Shown piece by piece: positions 35,704 through 45,360 of a DNA stretch of 56,689 bases. The notes beneath the pieces are model-generated. The model ran no database searches. It was given only the letters and a program-made list of their open reading frames with translations, and was not told the origin of the DNA. Each line of letters starts with the position of its first letter. Position 1 is the stretch's first letter. The DNA comes from an uncultured Mycoplasmatota bacterium (GTDB lineage Bacteria > Bacillota_I > Bacilli_A > Izemoplasmatales > Izemoplasmataceae). A program made the translations under genes and the position numbers. Location: NCBI GenBank assembly GCA_913057225.1, contig CAJXNT010000005.1, positions 1-56,689 of the forward strand, given 5' to 3'.

Positions 35704-36874
35704 AGGACGTCTCCTTTTGTAAAATCTTAATCATCGATACGTATTTCAAGGCACTGCGTTTTTCATCGCTGAGTAGGTAATAGGTTTTCGCCGTCGGGCG
35801 GTGATAAATGATCAACCCATTGCGGTGTTGAACGGCGGGATCCACGTCTAAAGGATCAAACGTTTCATTCACCTTAGAACCCTTGAGTATGAGGGCGGAT
35901 TTTGACAGATGGATCGACACCACGTCCAATTTTTTCTTGGGCTTTAAATCCCGGATTTCATACAAGGATTCCCCGGCGTCATGAAACAATTCATCGGTGT
36001 CGCTTCGAGAGGCCACCAAACTTTTAAAAACGGCAATTTGATCGTCAAACCAGGGCAGCGTCGTGGTGAAGTACCGGCCTTCAAAGTGAGCCTCAAAGCG
36101 GCCATAATCATTGACACTGACATCAAACGCACATTGCGTACAGGTGATGTGGTCGCCTTTTGAAAATAAGGTTTCAAGCTTATGACAATGCGGGCACACC
36201 ACATACGCACTTTCGAAATTGATGGCTTTATTTTTTCCTTTAAAAGGCGTATCGGTGAATCGTTCAAAGTCGTTGACATAAAGCGTCGACATGATTTCAC
36301 CGTAGAGACTGTCGAGGTCCAGCTGAGCAATTTCTTCCACGGTCATGATGCGTTTGACCGACCCATGCATGAAGCCTTTGCGCCCGTGTTTCGCCCACCG
36401 TGGGTGCGATAAATGCCCGCCTTCAATCGTATGAAATACGACCTTGACTTTGGCTTTTTTGACGAGTTTCGCGATGGCGATGTCAATCGGCATTTGGCCG
36501 CCCGAAAAACTGGTGTTGCCTTCGGGATAAAGGGCCACATGTTGGCCTTCCCTCAAGGTTTTTAAAATCGCTTTGGTGCTTCTTAAATCACTGCGGAATT
36601 TATTGATGGGAATGGGTGCCACGAGGTAATCGAGCACTTTTGACCAGACCCGGAGATTGTAAATCATCGTGGAGGCGACATAATAAATGGGGCGCTTGAA
36701 ACTAAACGCCATGAACACCGGATCGAGGGCTTGCGTGTGATTGCCCAAAATGAGATACGGTTCGTCCGTTTCTTCAAATCGATCGAAGGTGTAATGATAT
36801 TTGAGGCGTGCATACCATTCGAACACTTTTCTGAAAATGGCAAAGGTCACGCGATGGCGGAATCGATAGCGCAT
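35696..36874 (-). CDS. PlsC-like acyltransferase with a C-terminal zinc-ribbon domain
   Basis: The N-terminal half (about residues 1 to 230) is a glycerolphosphate acyltransferase: the HX4D motif reads NHTQALDP, the phosphate-binding motif YPEGNTSFSG, and the region KFRSDLRSTKAIL fits the family. The C-terminal half has two CXXC pairs, CPHC and CTQC, about 20 residues apart (a zinc ribbon), followed by a beta-rich domain of about 120 residues. The ATG at 36874 is chosen because AGGAG lies 7 nt upstream; the frame extends to 36901. Simple PlsC proteins are about 230 to 270 residues, so 392 is long. Substrate unknown. Confidence 0.8.
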   Translation of the reverse strand: MRYRFRHRVTFAIFRKVFEWYARLKYHYTFDRFEETDEPYLILGNHTQALDPVFMAFSFKRPIYYVASTMIYNLRVWSKVLDYLVAPIPINKFRSDLRSTKAILKTLREGQHVALYPEGNTSFSGGQMPIDIAIAKLVKKAKVKVVFHTIEGGHLSHPRWAKHGRKGFMHGSVKRIMTVEEIAQLDLDSLYGEIMSTLYVNDFERFTDTPFKGKNKAINFESAYVVCPHCHKLETLFSKGDHITCTQCAFDVSVNDYGRFEAHFEGRYFTTTLPWFDDQIAVFKSLVASRSDTDELFHDAGESLYEIRDLKPKKKLDVVSIHLSKSALILKGSKVNETFDPLDVDPAVQHRNGLIIYHRPTAKTYYLLSDEKRSALKYVSMIKILQKETSYV

Positions 36875-36943
36875 GCTCGGTCTCCTAAAGCGATGTTTCA
36901 TAAATTATAGCATGTTTCTTTCAAAAATTAGATGAAGAATCCG

Positions 36944-38761
36944 TTAATCTTCCAAGGAAAGCACGCTTAAGAATGCCTCTTGCGGCACGTCCACTTTTCC
37001 GACCGTTTTCATCCGTTTCTTGCCTTCTTTTTGTTTTTCTAACAGTTTTTTCTTCCGTGAGATGTCCCCGCCATAACATTTCGCGATGACGTTTTTACGC
37101 ATCGCTTTGATGGTGGAACGGGCAATGATTTTACCTCCAATGGCGGCTTGAATGGGGACTTCAAACATTTGTCTGGGAATCAGTTCTTTGAGTTTATCGG
37201 CCATCTTCTTCCCGCGGGTGTAGGCGAAATCACGGTGGACAATGGACGATAAAGCATCGACGATCTCCCCGTTAATGAGGATGTCCATTTTCACAAGTTG
37301 GGAGGGGATGTACCGCTCAAACACATAATCAAAGGAGGCATAGCCTTTGGAGGTTGATTTCAACTTATCAAAGAAATCATAGACGATTTCTAAGAGCGGG
37401 AGCTCATAGGTGATCTCAACGCGTGCATCGGATAAATAATCCATTTTCACGTAGGTGCCGCGTTTTTTCTGGCAGAGTTCCATCACGTTTCCGACGTAAT
37501 CTTTGGGCGTCATCAAGGTCGCTTTCATCAGCGGTTCTTCGATGCGGGCAATTTTCGATGGGTCGGGCAAGAGCGAGGGGTTATCCACCGTTTCCATCGT
37601 GCCATCGTTCAAATAGACATGATACGACACCGAGGGTGCGGTGGCTAAGATTCCTAAATTAAATTCGCGTTCTAAGCGTTCTTGGACAATTTCCAAGTGC
37701 AGCATGCCCAAAAAGCCGACACGGAAGCCAAAGCCGAGTGCACCGGACGTTTCCGGTTCGAAAATGAGCGAGGCATCGTTCAGATGAAGTTTTCCGAGCG
37801 CATCTTTGAGCGCGGTGTAATCGTTGGAGTCTAATGGGTACAGCCCACAATAGACCATCGGGTTTAACGGCCGGTACCCGGGGAGTGGCGTGGGGGTTGG
37901 CTGCGTTTTGGAGGTAATCGTATCGCCCACGCGCACATCGTCGGGGTCTTTGATGTTGGCAATGCAATAGCCGACATCCCCTGGAACGAGCAGTTCCACC
38001 GGTTTGGCGGTGGGGGTGTTCACGCCCACTTCTAAGACTTCAAAGGTGGCACCGGAGGCGACCATTTTAATCTGATCGCCTTTTTTCAAGGTGCCATCCA
38101 CCACGCGAATGGAGGGGATGACGCCCCGATATGGATCGTAGTACGAATCAAATATGAGGGCGCGTAAACTGGCCTCAGGATCTCCTTCAGGGGAAGGGAC
38201 GTGTTCGATGATGGCGTCTAAAATGGATTCAATCCCAATGCCTTCTTTGGCGGATACCAGGGGCGCCTCGGACGCATCCAGGGCCAACATATTTTCGATG
38301 TCGGCTTTGACGCCTTCAATGTTGGCGGAAGGAAGATCAATCTTATTAATGACGGGGATGATTTCTAAGTTGTTATCGTAGGCTAAATAGACGTTGGCCA
38401 GCGTTTGGGCTTCAATGCCTTGGGCCGCGTCCACGACTAAAATGGCGCCTTCACAGGCAGCCAGTGACCGGGAGACTTCATAGGTAAAATCGACGTGGCC
38501 CGGCGTATCAATCAAATGAAAAATGTACGTGTCATCGCCTTTTTGATAGTTTAATTGCACGGCGTTGAGTTTGATCGTGATGCCTCGCTCACGCTCGATG
38601 TCCATCGAGTCTAAAAGCTGGGCTTTCATCTCTCGCTTGGTGACACTTTTGGTGAGTTCTAAGATGCGGTCTGCGAGGGTGGATTTCCCGTGATCGATAT
38701 GCGCAATGATGGAAAAGTTACGAATGCGACGCATCCGTTCCTGGATTTGTTTTAAGTCCAA
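36944..38761 (-). CDS. lepA: Elongation factor 4 (LepA)
   Basis: Ribosome-associated GTPase that can back-translocate tRNAs. The 605 residues from a TTG at 38761 ([16 protein letters not shown]) match LepA length; the frame reaches 38863 but that would include rnpB and its terminator. G1 is [10 protein letters not shown] near residue 18, G3 DTPGHVDF, G4 NKIDLPSA. The LepA-specific C-terminal domain has [20 protein letters not shown]. An extended -10 (TGATATAAT, 38784-38789) lies upstream, so it has its own promoter after the rnpB terminator. Confidence 0.96.
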   Translation of the reverse strand: MDLKQIQERMRRIRNFSIIAHIDHGKSTLADRILELTKSVTKREMKAQLLDSMDIERERGITIKLNAVQLNYQKGDDTYIFHLIDTPGHVDFTYEVSRSLAACEGAILVVDAAQGIEAQTLANVYLAYDNNLEIIPVINKIDLPSANIEGVKADIENMLALDASEAPLVSAKEGIGIESILDAIIEHVPSPEGDPEASLRALIFDSYYDPYRGVIPSIRVVDGTLKKGDQIKMVASGATFEVLEVGVNTPTAKPVELLVPGDVGYCIANIKDPDDVRVGDTITSKTQPTPTPLPGYRPLNPMVYCGLYPLDSNDYTALKDALGKLHLNDASLIFEPETSGALGFGFRVGFLGMLHLEIVQERLEREFNLGILATAPSVSYHVYLNDGTMETVDNPSLLPDPSKIARIEEPLMKATLMTPKDYVGNVMELCQKKRGTYVKMDYLSDARVEITYELPLLEIVYDFFDKLKSTSKGYASFDYVFERYIPSQLVKMDILINGEIVDALSSIVHRDFAYTRGKKMADKLKELIPRQMFEVPIQAAIGGKIIARSTIKAMRKNVIAKCYGGDISRKKKLLEKQKEGKKRMKTVGKVDVPQEAFLSVLSLED

Positions 38762-38814
38762 ACGAGCACATCCTTTCTTGATTATTATATCAAATAAACC
38801 GGGGCATTTCGGGT

Positions 38815-38841
38815 AAAAAAAGAGACCCCAAAGAGGTCTCT
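38815..38841 (-). terminator. Terminator of rnpB
   Basis: A 7-bp stem AGAGACC/GGTCTCT with a 7-nt loop is followed by six or more Ts on the minus strand, immediately 3' of the RNase P RNA. Confidence 0.88.
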
Positions 38842-38844
38842 TTT

Positions 38845-39192
38845 CCTGCATTGCATAAGCCATGTTCTGTACCCTTTAAAAAGGGTGGCAACCATTTATC
38901 TGTACGAAATCGTACCTCGGCGTTAAGTTCAGTTTCTCACGCCAAGTGCCCCTACCAAAATTTGGGTTTCTAGCTTGCGGGGTTTACCCGTTCCACCTCT
39001 TTTATTGCTAAAAGAGCTCGTCTCTGTGGCACTTTTAAAGATACTCAAGACTTAAAAAGCCTTTTTCTCAGCCGTCACCCTCTCGGGTGCATAGAGTTAT
39101 GGTTTCCTCTATCACAATCACTACAGGCGATCGCAGCCTGTGCTAGCATGGACTTTCCTAACCATTGCTGGCTCGGTTGCCTGCAATGCAGG
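38845..39192 (-). ncRNA. rnpB: RNase P RNA, Bacillus (B) type
   Basis: Catalytic RNA that trims tRNA 5' ends. The minus strand carries the universal core: AGGAAAGTCCATGCTAGCAC in the first third, AGATAAATGGTTGCC near 38895-38910, and the 3' ACAGAACATGGCTTA. The termini pair as P1 (CCTGCATTGC with GCAATGCAGG, 10 bp), so the mature ends are near 39192 and 38845. The length is about 348 nt. It starts only a few bases after the pnp stop and has its own terminator. Confidence 0.95.
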
Positions 39193-39196
39193 TGAA

Positions 39197-41344
39197 TTAA
39201 TCTTTTTTCGCGGGCTTTGGGGCCGGTTTTTCGGGCCGCGGCAACAACGCTTTGTGGGAAAGGTCGATGCGGCCTCTCTCATCAATGCCAATGACTTTGA
39301 CTTTTAAGGTTTGACCCATTTTCACCACGTCTTCCACGTTGGCCACGCGGTGATGCGCAAGTTTAGAGACATGGCATAGCCCATCGGTGCCGGGCCAAAG
39401 TTCTACGAAGCAGCCGAATTTTTCAATGCGGACGACTTTGCCGTCATACACTTCCCCAATTTTCGCCACCTTCACGATTTCTTCGATGATGCCCATCGCT
39501 TTGTCAATCGGTTCATAGCGAGGATGCATCAAGGTGACGCGGCCGTCTTGTTCGATGTCAATTTTAATGTTGTCGCATTTATCAATGATGTCATTGATGG
39601 ATTTTCCACCCGGTCCAATGACATCGCGGATTTTATCGGGTTCAATGAACATGATTTTCACTTTCGGTGCGTACTCAGAAAGTTGCGGACGGGGCGCATC
39701 GATGGCGGAAAGCATGTTATTTAAAATGTGCAACCGGCCTTCACGCGCTTGGGCGAGGGCTTCTTCTAAGATTTCTTTCGATAAGCCTTCAATTTTAATG
39801 TCCATTTGTAAGGCGGTAATGCCGTTGGCGGTTCCGGCCACTTTGAAGTCCATATCCCCAAGGTGATCTTCCAACCCTTGGATGTCGGACAACACGCGGT
39901 GGGTGGTGCCATCGCTGATTAAGCCCATCGCAATCCCCGCCACTGGGGCTTTAATGGGAACCCCGGCCGCCATCAGGCTCATGCAGCCCGCACAAATGGA
40001 GGCTTGGGAGGTGGAGCCGTTGGATTCTAAGATTTCCGAAACAATGCGGATCGTGTAGGGGAAATCTTCTTCCGATGGAAGGACTTGTCTTAAGGCCCGT
40101 TCACCGAGGGCGCCATGGCCAATTTCGCGGCGGCCTGGGGCGCCGTAGCGTCCGTTTTCACCGACGCTGTAAGGCGGAAAATTATAGTGCAGCATGAAGC
40201 GTTTATATTCTTCCCCTTCGGCCAGTCCATCAATGATTTGATGTTCTCTTAAGGCGCCAAGGGTCGTGATCGACAACGCTTGGGTCTCGCCGCGGGTAAA
40301 TAGCGCCGATCCATGCGTCCGGGTCAAAATATCGACCTGCGAATCCAACGGACGAATGTCGGTGAGGCCACGCCCATCGGGGCGTTTTTCATCGGCAATG
40401 ATGAGGCGTCTCACTTCTTTTTTCACTTCACCGTCGACCAATTTTTTGATTTGCTTGAGGGCGTCATTGAGCGCTTCTTCCGAAAGGTCCGGATGCGCCG
40501 CTTGATAAGCATCGGCGAGTTCGTCTAAAATGGCCCCAATCGCATCGCCACGGTCATGACGGCCATTGATGGCGGATGCTTTTTGGATGGCATCCAGCGC
40601 TTGCGCATGGACAAATTGCACCAAGTCTTCAGGATCTTCTTGGGGGATAAACTCTGCTTTTTCAGGTTGAATGGCTTCGATGATCTCTTCTTGGAAGGCC
40701 ACCAATTTTTTGATCCATTCATGCCCAAACATGATGGCGTCCACCATGTCGGCTTCACTCGCTTCTAAGGCGCCCGCTTCGACCATGTTGATGGCATGTT
40801 TGGTGCCCGCCACATAGAGGTCGATGTCGGAGAGTTCTTTTTCATCGGTGGTGGGGTTTAAGATGAACTGCCCATCCACACGACCCACTTCCACCCCGGC
40901 AATGGGGCCTGAAAATGGCGCTTGCGTGAGGCTGAGTGACATCGAGCTTCCGAACATGGCCGTGGCGCTCGGTGAGCGATCCACGTTCCCACTTAACACA
41001 GTATTAATGATTTGAATGTCATGTTTGTACCCTTTAGGAAAAAGCGGCCGGATGGGACGGTCAATGAGCCTTGCACTGAGGGTTTCGGTCTCACTGGGGC
41101 GTCCTTCGCGTTTGAAGAATCCTCCGGGAATTTTTCCTGCGGCGTATTGTTTTTCAGTGTAAATGATCATCAATGGGAAAAAATCCAATTGACTTTCGGT
41201 TTTCGAAACTTGGCTGACACTCAACACAGCGGTATCGTCATAACGAACGAGCACTGCGGCGCTGGCTTGCTTGGCCAGTTCACCAAATTCGACACTGAGG
41301 CTTTTACCATCTAAGTCCATGGTAAAGACTCTTTTTTCTGACAT
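39197..41344 (-). CDS. pnp: Polyribonucleotide nucleotidyltransferase (PNPase)
   Basis: Phosphorolytic 3' to 5' exoribonuclease of mRNA decay. The 715-residue protein has two RNase PH domains ([17 protein letters not shown] in the first, [17 protein letters not shown] opening the second), a KH domain ([16 protein letters not shown] near 560), and an S1 domain ([20 protein letters not shown] near 625) with a short Pro/Lys tail. AGAGGAG precedes the ATG at 41344. An extended -10 (TGCTACAAT) is at about 41380-41385. Confidence 0.97.
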   Translation of the reverse strand: MSEKRVFTMDLDGKSLSVEFGELAKQASAAVLVRYDDTAVLSVSQVSKTESQLDFFPLMIIYTEKQYAAGKIPGGFFKREGRPSETETLSARLIDRPIRPLFPKGYKHDIQIINTVLSGNVDRSPSATAMFGSSMSLSLTQAPFSGPIAGVEVGRVDGQFILNPTTDEKELSDIDLYVAGTKHAINMVEAGALEASEADMVDAIMFGHEWIKKLVAFQEEIIEAIQPEKAEFIPQEDPEDLVQFVHAQALDAIQKASAINGRHDRGDAIGAILDELADAYQAAHPDLSEEALNDALKQIKKLVDGEVKKEVRRLIIADEKRPDGRGLTDIRPLDSQVDILTRTHGSALFTRGETQALSITTLGALREHQIIDGLAEGEEYKRFMLHYNFPPYSVGENGRYGAPGRREIGHGALGERALRQVLPSEEDFPYTIRIVSEILESNGSTSQASICAGCMSLMAAGVPIKAPVAGIAMGLISDGTTHRVLSDIQGLEDHLGDMDFKVAGTANGITALQMDIKIEGLSKEILEEALAQAREGRLHILNNMLSAIDAPRPQLSEYAPKVKIMFIEPDKIRDVIGPGGKSINDIIDKCDNIKIDIEQDGRVTLMHPRYEPIDKAMGIIEEIVKVAKIGEVYDGKVVRIEKFGCFVELWPGTDGLCHVSKLAHHRVANVEDVVKMGQTLKVKVIGIDERGRIDLSHKALLPRPEKPAPKPAKKD

Positions 41345-41424
41345 ATTGTCTCCTCTTTTTTTTAGTTTTCCAATTCCTTATTGTAGCACACAGGGCGCAT
41401 TTAAACCACCCGCCCGAAGACAAA

Positions 41425-41450
41425 CAAAAAGCATGCATCGCATGCTTATT
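41425..41450 (-). terminator. Terminator after the DUF2179 gene
   Basis: Stem AAGCATGC/GCATGCTT with a 3-nt loop, then five to six Ts on the minus strand. The first arm overlaps the last codons of the DUF2179 gene. Confidence 0.75.
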
Positions 41451-41988
41451 TGCGAAGGCCGCGGTAGCCTCCATAGATGGGACGAATGTCGTTGATGGTG
41501 ATCACCACGCCGGGGTCGAGCGCTTTCAGTGCGTTGATGGTGGGTGTGATTTTCTTCCGGTGGATGTGAAGCGAGAGAATGTGGCGTTTCCCATCCCGTC
41601 CTTCACCTTGGGTGACGGTGACAGCGTAGCCTTGGTTTCGCATGCCCTCGGCGATCTGTTTACCTTCTGGGGCTGGGACGATGGCGGTGAGATTCAGCGT
41701 GCCAAGCGCAAGTTTTTCTTCCAGCATCGACCCCACGTAATTGCCCGAAGCAAACGCGGCGCCATAAATCACGATTTTCAAGGGGTCACTCATCAAATCA
41801 TCCAAAACCAACGTGACCACAAAGACCCAAAGCATGACTTCAAAAAAGGCAATGAGCGCGCCTTTGGCCCGCTCCCCTTTGGTGACAATGACAATGCGGA
41901 GCGTTGAAATGGTCACTTCGATGAACTTGAGCGCAAAAATAATCAGGTACATCCATCCGGTGGGCACGCCACCAAAGTCTAGATTCAT
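41446..41988 (-). CDS. UPF0316/DUF2179 membrane protein
   Basis: The 180-residue protein has three N-terminal membrane helices (about residues 11 to 85, containing EVTISTLRIVIVTKGERAKGALIAFFEVMLWV, and NYVGSMLEEKLALG) followed by a soluble DUF2179 domain (GYAVTVTQGEGRDGKRHILSLH). Role unknown; DUF2179 domains resemble ligand-binding domains. It overlaps the AI-2E family gene by 4 nt, so they form a two-gene unit. Confidence 0.85.
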   Translation of the reverse strand: MNLDFGGVPTGWMYLIIFALKFIEVTISTLRIVIVTKGERAKGALIAFFEVMLWVFVVTLVLDDLMSDPLKIVIYGAAFASGNYVGSMLEEKLALGTLNLTAIVPAPEGKQIAEGMRNQGYAVTVTQGEGRDGKRHILSLHIHRKKITPTINALKALDPGVVITINDIRPIYGGYRGLRK

Positions 41989-43091
41989 GGGGATTTCACC
42001 TCAGATTTTTTCGCGTTCTTCGGCGTTTGATTTTTGACTTGATAATATTCTACGGCGGAGCGAATGGTGCCGGTCAGAGGAATGGCGAGAATGATGCCGA
42101 TGACGCCAAATAAATACCCAAAGAATAACAGCGATGACAGCACGAGCAAAGGATGCATTTTGGTTTCTTTGCCCATGATGTAAGGTTGCAGTAAGTTGTT
42201 TTGTAAGAAGTTGACCACAAACACAATCACCAAGACGGCTAACGGCGCAAAGTCGCCAAACGCAATCGTCTCATCCGTGAGCGTGTAAAGCATGGGTAAG
42301 AGGGTGCCAATCACGGGGCCGATGTAGGGAATGATGTCTAACACCCCAAGTAAGAATCCAAAGAGGATGCTGCGGCCGCCAAAGCCCATGATGAAAAAGA
42401 TGATGGTGAACACCACCACCATGATGGCAATCGAGGTAAAGCGGCCATTAAAGTATTGTTTAATGACCGTATCGGCGCGTGAGGTGAGCTGTTCGGTATC
42501 GTGTTCCATATGGTCGGGCAACACCCGGATGAGTGCGGCCTTAATTTTCGATCCATCCCGCAATAAGAAAAATAAAAAAACGGGCGTTAAGACCACCGCA
42601 ATGAGCACATTCGTGATGCTTTGGAACGCCCCATAAATGTCTACGGTGACATCGGATAAGGCGTCAAAATCGAGATAAGGCATCACAAAATCATAGATGT
42701 CCGATAGACCCGGATTGTCATTGATTTCAGCCTGAATGGCCGCGAGGATGATGGGCCAGTCATTTTCAATAAAGAGCAAGGCCTGCGTGTAAATGACATC
42801 GCCCGCGGTCACGATAAAGACCGCCACCACGATTAATAGCAAGAGCACAATGATCAAGCTGCGAGCGGTTTTATTCTCAATCTTTAATTTCGTGAGAAAC
42901 TGCGAAAGGGGCGCCACGAGATAGACGATAAATACGGCCACTGAAAAGGGAATAAAAATGGCGTAAAATGCCCCAAAAAACCGCCCAAAAAGCGCGGGGA
43001 AGACGAGGTTAATCATGAAGATCGTCCCCAGCGTCAGTAGCATGATGATGGCGGTTTTGATCCAGAGCGATTGCCAAGGTTTAAAGGTCAT
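41985..43091 (-). CDS. AI-2E transporter family membrane protein
   Basis: The 368-residue protein belongs to the PerM/YtvI (AI-2E exporter-like) superfamily. It has about seven hydrophobic segments, a large loop with TVKQYFNGRFTSIAIM-like sequence (TVIKQYFNGRFTSI), GVLDIIPYIGPVIGTLLP, and the C-terminal NNLLQPYIMGKETKMHPLLVLSSLLFFGYLFGVIG, all typical. The substrate is unknown; many members act as ion antiporters rather than autoinducer exporters. Confidence 0.85.
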   Translation of the reverse strand: MTFKPWQSLWIKTAIIMLLTLGTIFMINLVFPALFGRFFGAFYAIFIPFSVAVFIVYLVAPLSQFLTKLKIENKTARSLIIVLLLLIVVAVFIVTAGDVIYTQALLFIENDWPIILAAIQAEINDNPGLSDIYDFVMPYLDFDALSDVTVDIYGAFQSITNVLIAVVLTPVFLFFLLRDGSKIKAALIRVLPDHMEHDTEQLTSRADTVIKQYFNGRFTSIAIMVVVFTIIFFIMGFGGRSILFGFLLGVLDIIPYIGPVIGTLLPMLYTLTDETIAFGDFAPLAVLVIVFVVNFLQNNLLQPYIMGKETKMHPLLVLSSLLFFGYLFGVIGIILAIPLTGTIRSAVEYYQVKNQTPKNAKKSEVKSP

Positions 43092-43109
43092 AATAAACTC
43101 CTAAAAAAA

Positions 43110-43138
43110 GAAAAAAGAAACCTCAGAGGAAGTTTCTT
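43110..43138 (-). terminator. Terminator of rpsO
   Basis: Stem GAAAC-type arms around CTTCCTCTGAG, followed by six Ts on the minus strand, at the rpsO stop codon. The stem is short (about 5 to 6 bp). Confidence 0.65.
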
Positions 43139-43408
43139 TTAGCGTCTTAGTCCGAGGCGTTGAATGAGTGATTGGTAACGCGCTTCATCGGTCTTCATTA
43201 AGTAGTTCAGTAAGTTCCGGCGATGGCCGACTTTTTTCAGTAGACCCCGACGTGAATGAAAGTCATGTTGGTGAACCGATAAATGATTGTTCAGTTCGAT
43301 GATTTCTTCGGTAAGCAGCGCCACTTGAACTTCGGTGGAGCCTGAGTCGCCGTCTTTACGGCCATAGGCTTTCACGATTTCAGCACGCTTTTCTTTGGTC
43401 AATGCCAT
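43139..43408 (-). CDS. rpsO: 30S ribosomal protein S15
   Basis: Primary 16S rRNA-binding protein of the small subunit. The correct start is the ATG at 43408 ([12 protein letters not shown]), with AAGGAGG upstream; that gives 89 residues, the standard length. The RNA-binding [26 protein letters not shown] and [10 protein letters not shown] segments are intact. The gene is preceded by a structured leader (43409-43494) and a consensus-like promoter. Confidence 0.98.
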   Translation of the reverse strand: MALTKEKRAEIVKAYGRKDGDSGSTEVQVALLTEEIIELNNHLSVHQHDFHSRRGLLKKVGHRRNLLNYLMKTDEARYQSLIQRLGLRR

Positions 43409-43494
43409 GTGAGTTCCTCCTTTTAATTTTATCAAACCGGTCGCCACGTAAATCTCATGGAGGTGGGATAAACCTCGCCACCGGCGCAAGGCTT
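43409..43494 (-). promoter_or_regulatory. Candidate S15 autoregulatory leader of rpsO
   Basis: The 86-nt leader contains GCCGGT near 43482-43487 and a matching ACCGGT near 43435-43440 that can close a long stem (six pairs). Inside are a GAGGT/ACCTC hairpin and a second GTGGCGA sequence. This is compatible with a multi-branched S15-binding leader, but pairing is my hand inference. Confidence 0.4.
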
Positions 43495-43522
43495 ATTATA
43501 GCACAAATAATGGGGATGGCAA
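43495..43522 (-). promoter_or_regulatory. Promoter of rpsO
   Basis: TTGCCA (-35, 43517-43522) and an extended -10 TGCTATAAT (43495-43500) with 16 bp spacing. It overlaps the end of ribF. Confidence 0.82.
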
Positions 43523-44434
43523 GGCGTTTTTTATCGGGTCTAAAATCGCTTGGGATGCGATCGCATCCTCATCGATTTGAGCGATGAGATCGGCCACGGC
43601 CTCAAACTTCTTCTCCCCTCTTAACCACTGGATGAAATACGTGGTGATCACCTCGCCATAAATGGTCTCATCGAAATCAAAGAGATAACTTTCCACACTC
43701 AGTGGATGCGACGCATTCAGCGTAGGATTATGCCCCACACTGGTCATCGAGGGATACAAGGTTTTGCCCACTTGGGTCATCGTCGCGTAGACCCCTTGCT
43801 TGGGAGTGATGACATCAATGAGCTTGATGTTGGCGGTGGGATAGCCGATGAGCCGACCCTTTTTCTCACCATGAATCACCTCACCCGTGATGGAAAAATA
43901 CCGTCCCAGCTGATGGCGCACTTCATCCATGTTGCCGGATTGAATCAATTCACGAATCAAGGTGGAACCAATTTTTTGCGATGAAAACCGCATTTCTTCC
44001 ATGACATCCACGTGAAAGGTTCCGTGGGATTTCAGTGTCTCCGGGGTGCCTAAACCGCCATGGCCGAAGCGAAAATCAAAGCCACAGACCAGCATATGCA
44101 CACCGTTTAAATATTCCTTCATGAACGCTTCGGCGCTGAGCTTGGACATGGCTTTATCGAAGGTTAAGACAAACACCCGCTCAATGCCATAGGCTTTTAA
44201 TAAGGCGATCTTTTTTTCCAGAGGGGTGATGTACTTAAATGAAAGGTCGAAAATGACGCTTTTAGGATGGACATCAAAGGTGATGGCCACCGGCACTTTC
44301 CCGAGGGATTTTGCTTGGGTGATGGTGCGTTTGATAAGGGCTTGATGGGCCGCATGAACGCCATCAAAAAAGCCAATGGAGGCCACCATGGTGTCATCGA
44401 GCATATGGGGGGTTAAAGGTTCAATCATGGTCAA
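43496..44434 (-). CDS. ribF: Bifunctional riboflavin kinase/FAD synthetase RibF
   Basis: Makes FMN and FAD from riboflavin. The 312-residue protein has an N-terminal FAD-synthetase domain with SIGFFDGVHAAHQALIKRT near residue 20 and DFRFGHGGLGTPE, and a C-terminal riboflavin kinase domain with GRLIGYPTANIKL. Length is standard. It overlaps truB by 4 nt, as in many Bacillota. The expected GFFDGVHxGH histidine position is A (AAH), so one commonly conserved residue differs. Confidence 0.95.
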   Translation of the reverse strand: MTMIEPLTPHMLDDTMVASIGFFDGVHAAHQALIKRTITQAKSLGKVPVAITFDVHPKSVIFDLSFKYITPLEKKIALLKAYGIERVFVLTFDKAMSKLSAEAFMKEYLNGVHMLVCGFDFRFGHGGLGTPETLKSHGTFHVDVMEEMRFSSQKIGSTLIRELIQSGNMDEVRHQLGRYFSITGEVIHGEKKGRLIGYPTANIKLIDVITPKQGVYATMTQVGKTLYPSMTSVGHNPTLNASHPLSVESYLFDFDETIYGEVITTYFIQWLRGEKKFEAVADLIAQIDEDAIASQAILDPIKNALPSPLFVL

Positions 44435-45297
44435 TCTCCTTTAAAAATGCGTAAGGGTTTGTAGGCATGTTCATGCCATTCATACAGTCCCAAAAGGCCC
44501 CCAGTGGCCGTGATCACTTGAATGCGCGGGGCGTTTTTCGGAATCGTGAGTGAGCGTCCATGAGCAAGGGCACTGGGGTCAAGCGTCTCAGCGCGGACCG
44601 GCTCAAAGTCATCCAAAGCGTCACTCAAGCGGATGATGTGATCCGCGCTTAACGTTTCTAAATCCGTACTTTCTTCCAACGTAAACGCCCCCACCGAAAG
44701 TCGCGTGATGAAATGGGTGTGGGCCAATGTGCCGTGATGCATCGCAAGGTCTAAGGCGAGTTTACGCACATATAGACCGCTGCTGGCCGACACAGTAAAT
44801 GTGGCTTTTGGAAACGGTTCATCCCGCGTGAGTGGGGTGTTCTGCTCAAACGCAGATATGGTTAATTGGCGGGCTGGCACCGTTGGGATGGGGTGGCCTT
44901 CACGGGCGTATTCATAGAGTTTTTTTCCCGCCACTTTCACCGCTGAATACGCGGGGGGAACTTGCGAATACGTTCCCACAAAGGCATCACAATCCAGCCA
45001 GTCTGGAAGATCGGTTGGGCCTTCACCAATTGGATTCCCCACGTGATCAAGCGTATCCGTTTCTTGGCCAAACGTGACCCCGAAATGATAGGTTTTGGTG
45101 GCGGTTTGTAAGTAGGGTAAAAGCTTGGTGCCTTCATTGATGCCCACCAAAAGCACGCCTGAGGCTTCCACATCAAGCGTGCCAGCGTGGCCCACTTTTC
45201 TGGTTTCGAAGTGCCGCCGGATGTGATTCACAACATCATGAGAACTGATGCCAACGGGTTTTTTTACATTAAAAATGCCATGAATTGGACTCATCAT
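44431..45297 (-). CDS. truB: tRNA pseudouridine synthase TruB
   Basis: Isomerises uridine 55 of tRNA to pseudouridine. The 288-residue protein has FNVKKPVGISSHDVVNHIR and the catalytic motif VGHAGTLDVEASGVLLVG, whose Asp is the nucleophile (many relatives have HTGTLDPxA). It also has KTYHFGVTFGQETDTLD, QVPPAYSAVKVAGKKLYEYAREG and a short PUA-like C-terminus. A TATAAT -10 lies just 5 nt from the first ATG, and no ribosome-binding site is visible, so the mRNA may be leaderless. Confidence 0.95.
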   Translation of the reverse strand: MMSPIHGIFNVKKPVGISSHDVVNHIRRHFETRKVGHAGTLDVEASGVLLVGINEGTKLLPYLQTATKTYHFGVTFGQETDTLDHVGNPIGEGPTDLPDWLDCDAFVGTYSQVPPAYSAVKVAGKKLYEYAREGHPIPTVPARQLTISAFEQNTPLTRDEPFPKATFTVSASSGLYVRKLALDLAMHHGTLAHTHFITRLSVGAFTLEESTDLETLSADHIIRLSDALDDFEPVRAETLDPSALAHGRSLTIPKNAPRIQVITATGGLLGLYEWHEHAYKPLRIFKGD

Positions 45298-45331
45298 GGC
45301 TTATTATAAATGATAATTTTAGTCTGAAGCG

Positions 45332-45360
45332 AAAAAAAACACCGTTTCATCGGTGTTTTA
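45332..45360 (-). terminator. Terminator of trxA
   Basis: Stem AACACCG/CGGTGTT with a 6-nt loop and a run of eight Ts on the minus strand, starting at the trxA stop. Confidence 0.88.

Noticed and set aside
38762-38863. Longer lepA start
   Set aside because: That reading would run through the rnpB terminator and the 3' end of RNase P RNA; a TTG at 38761 gives the normal length.
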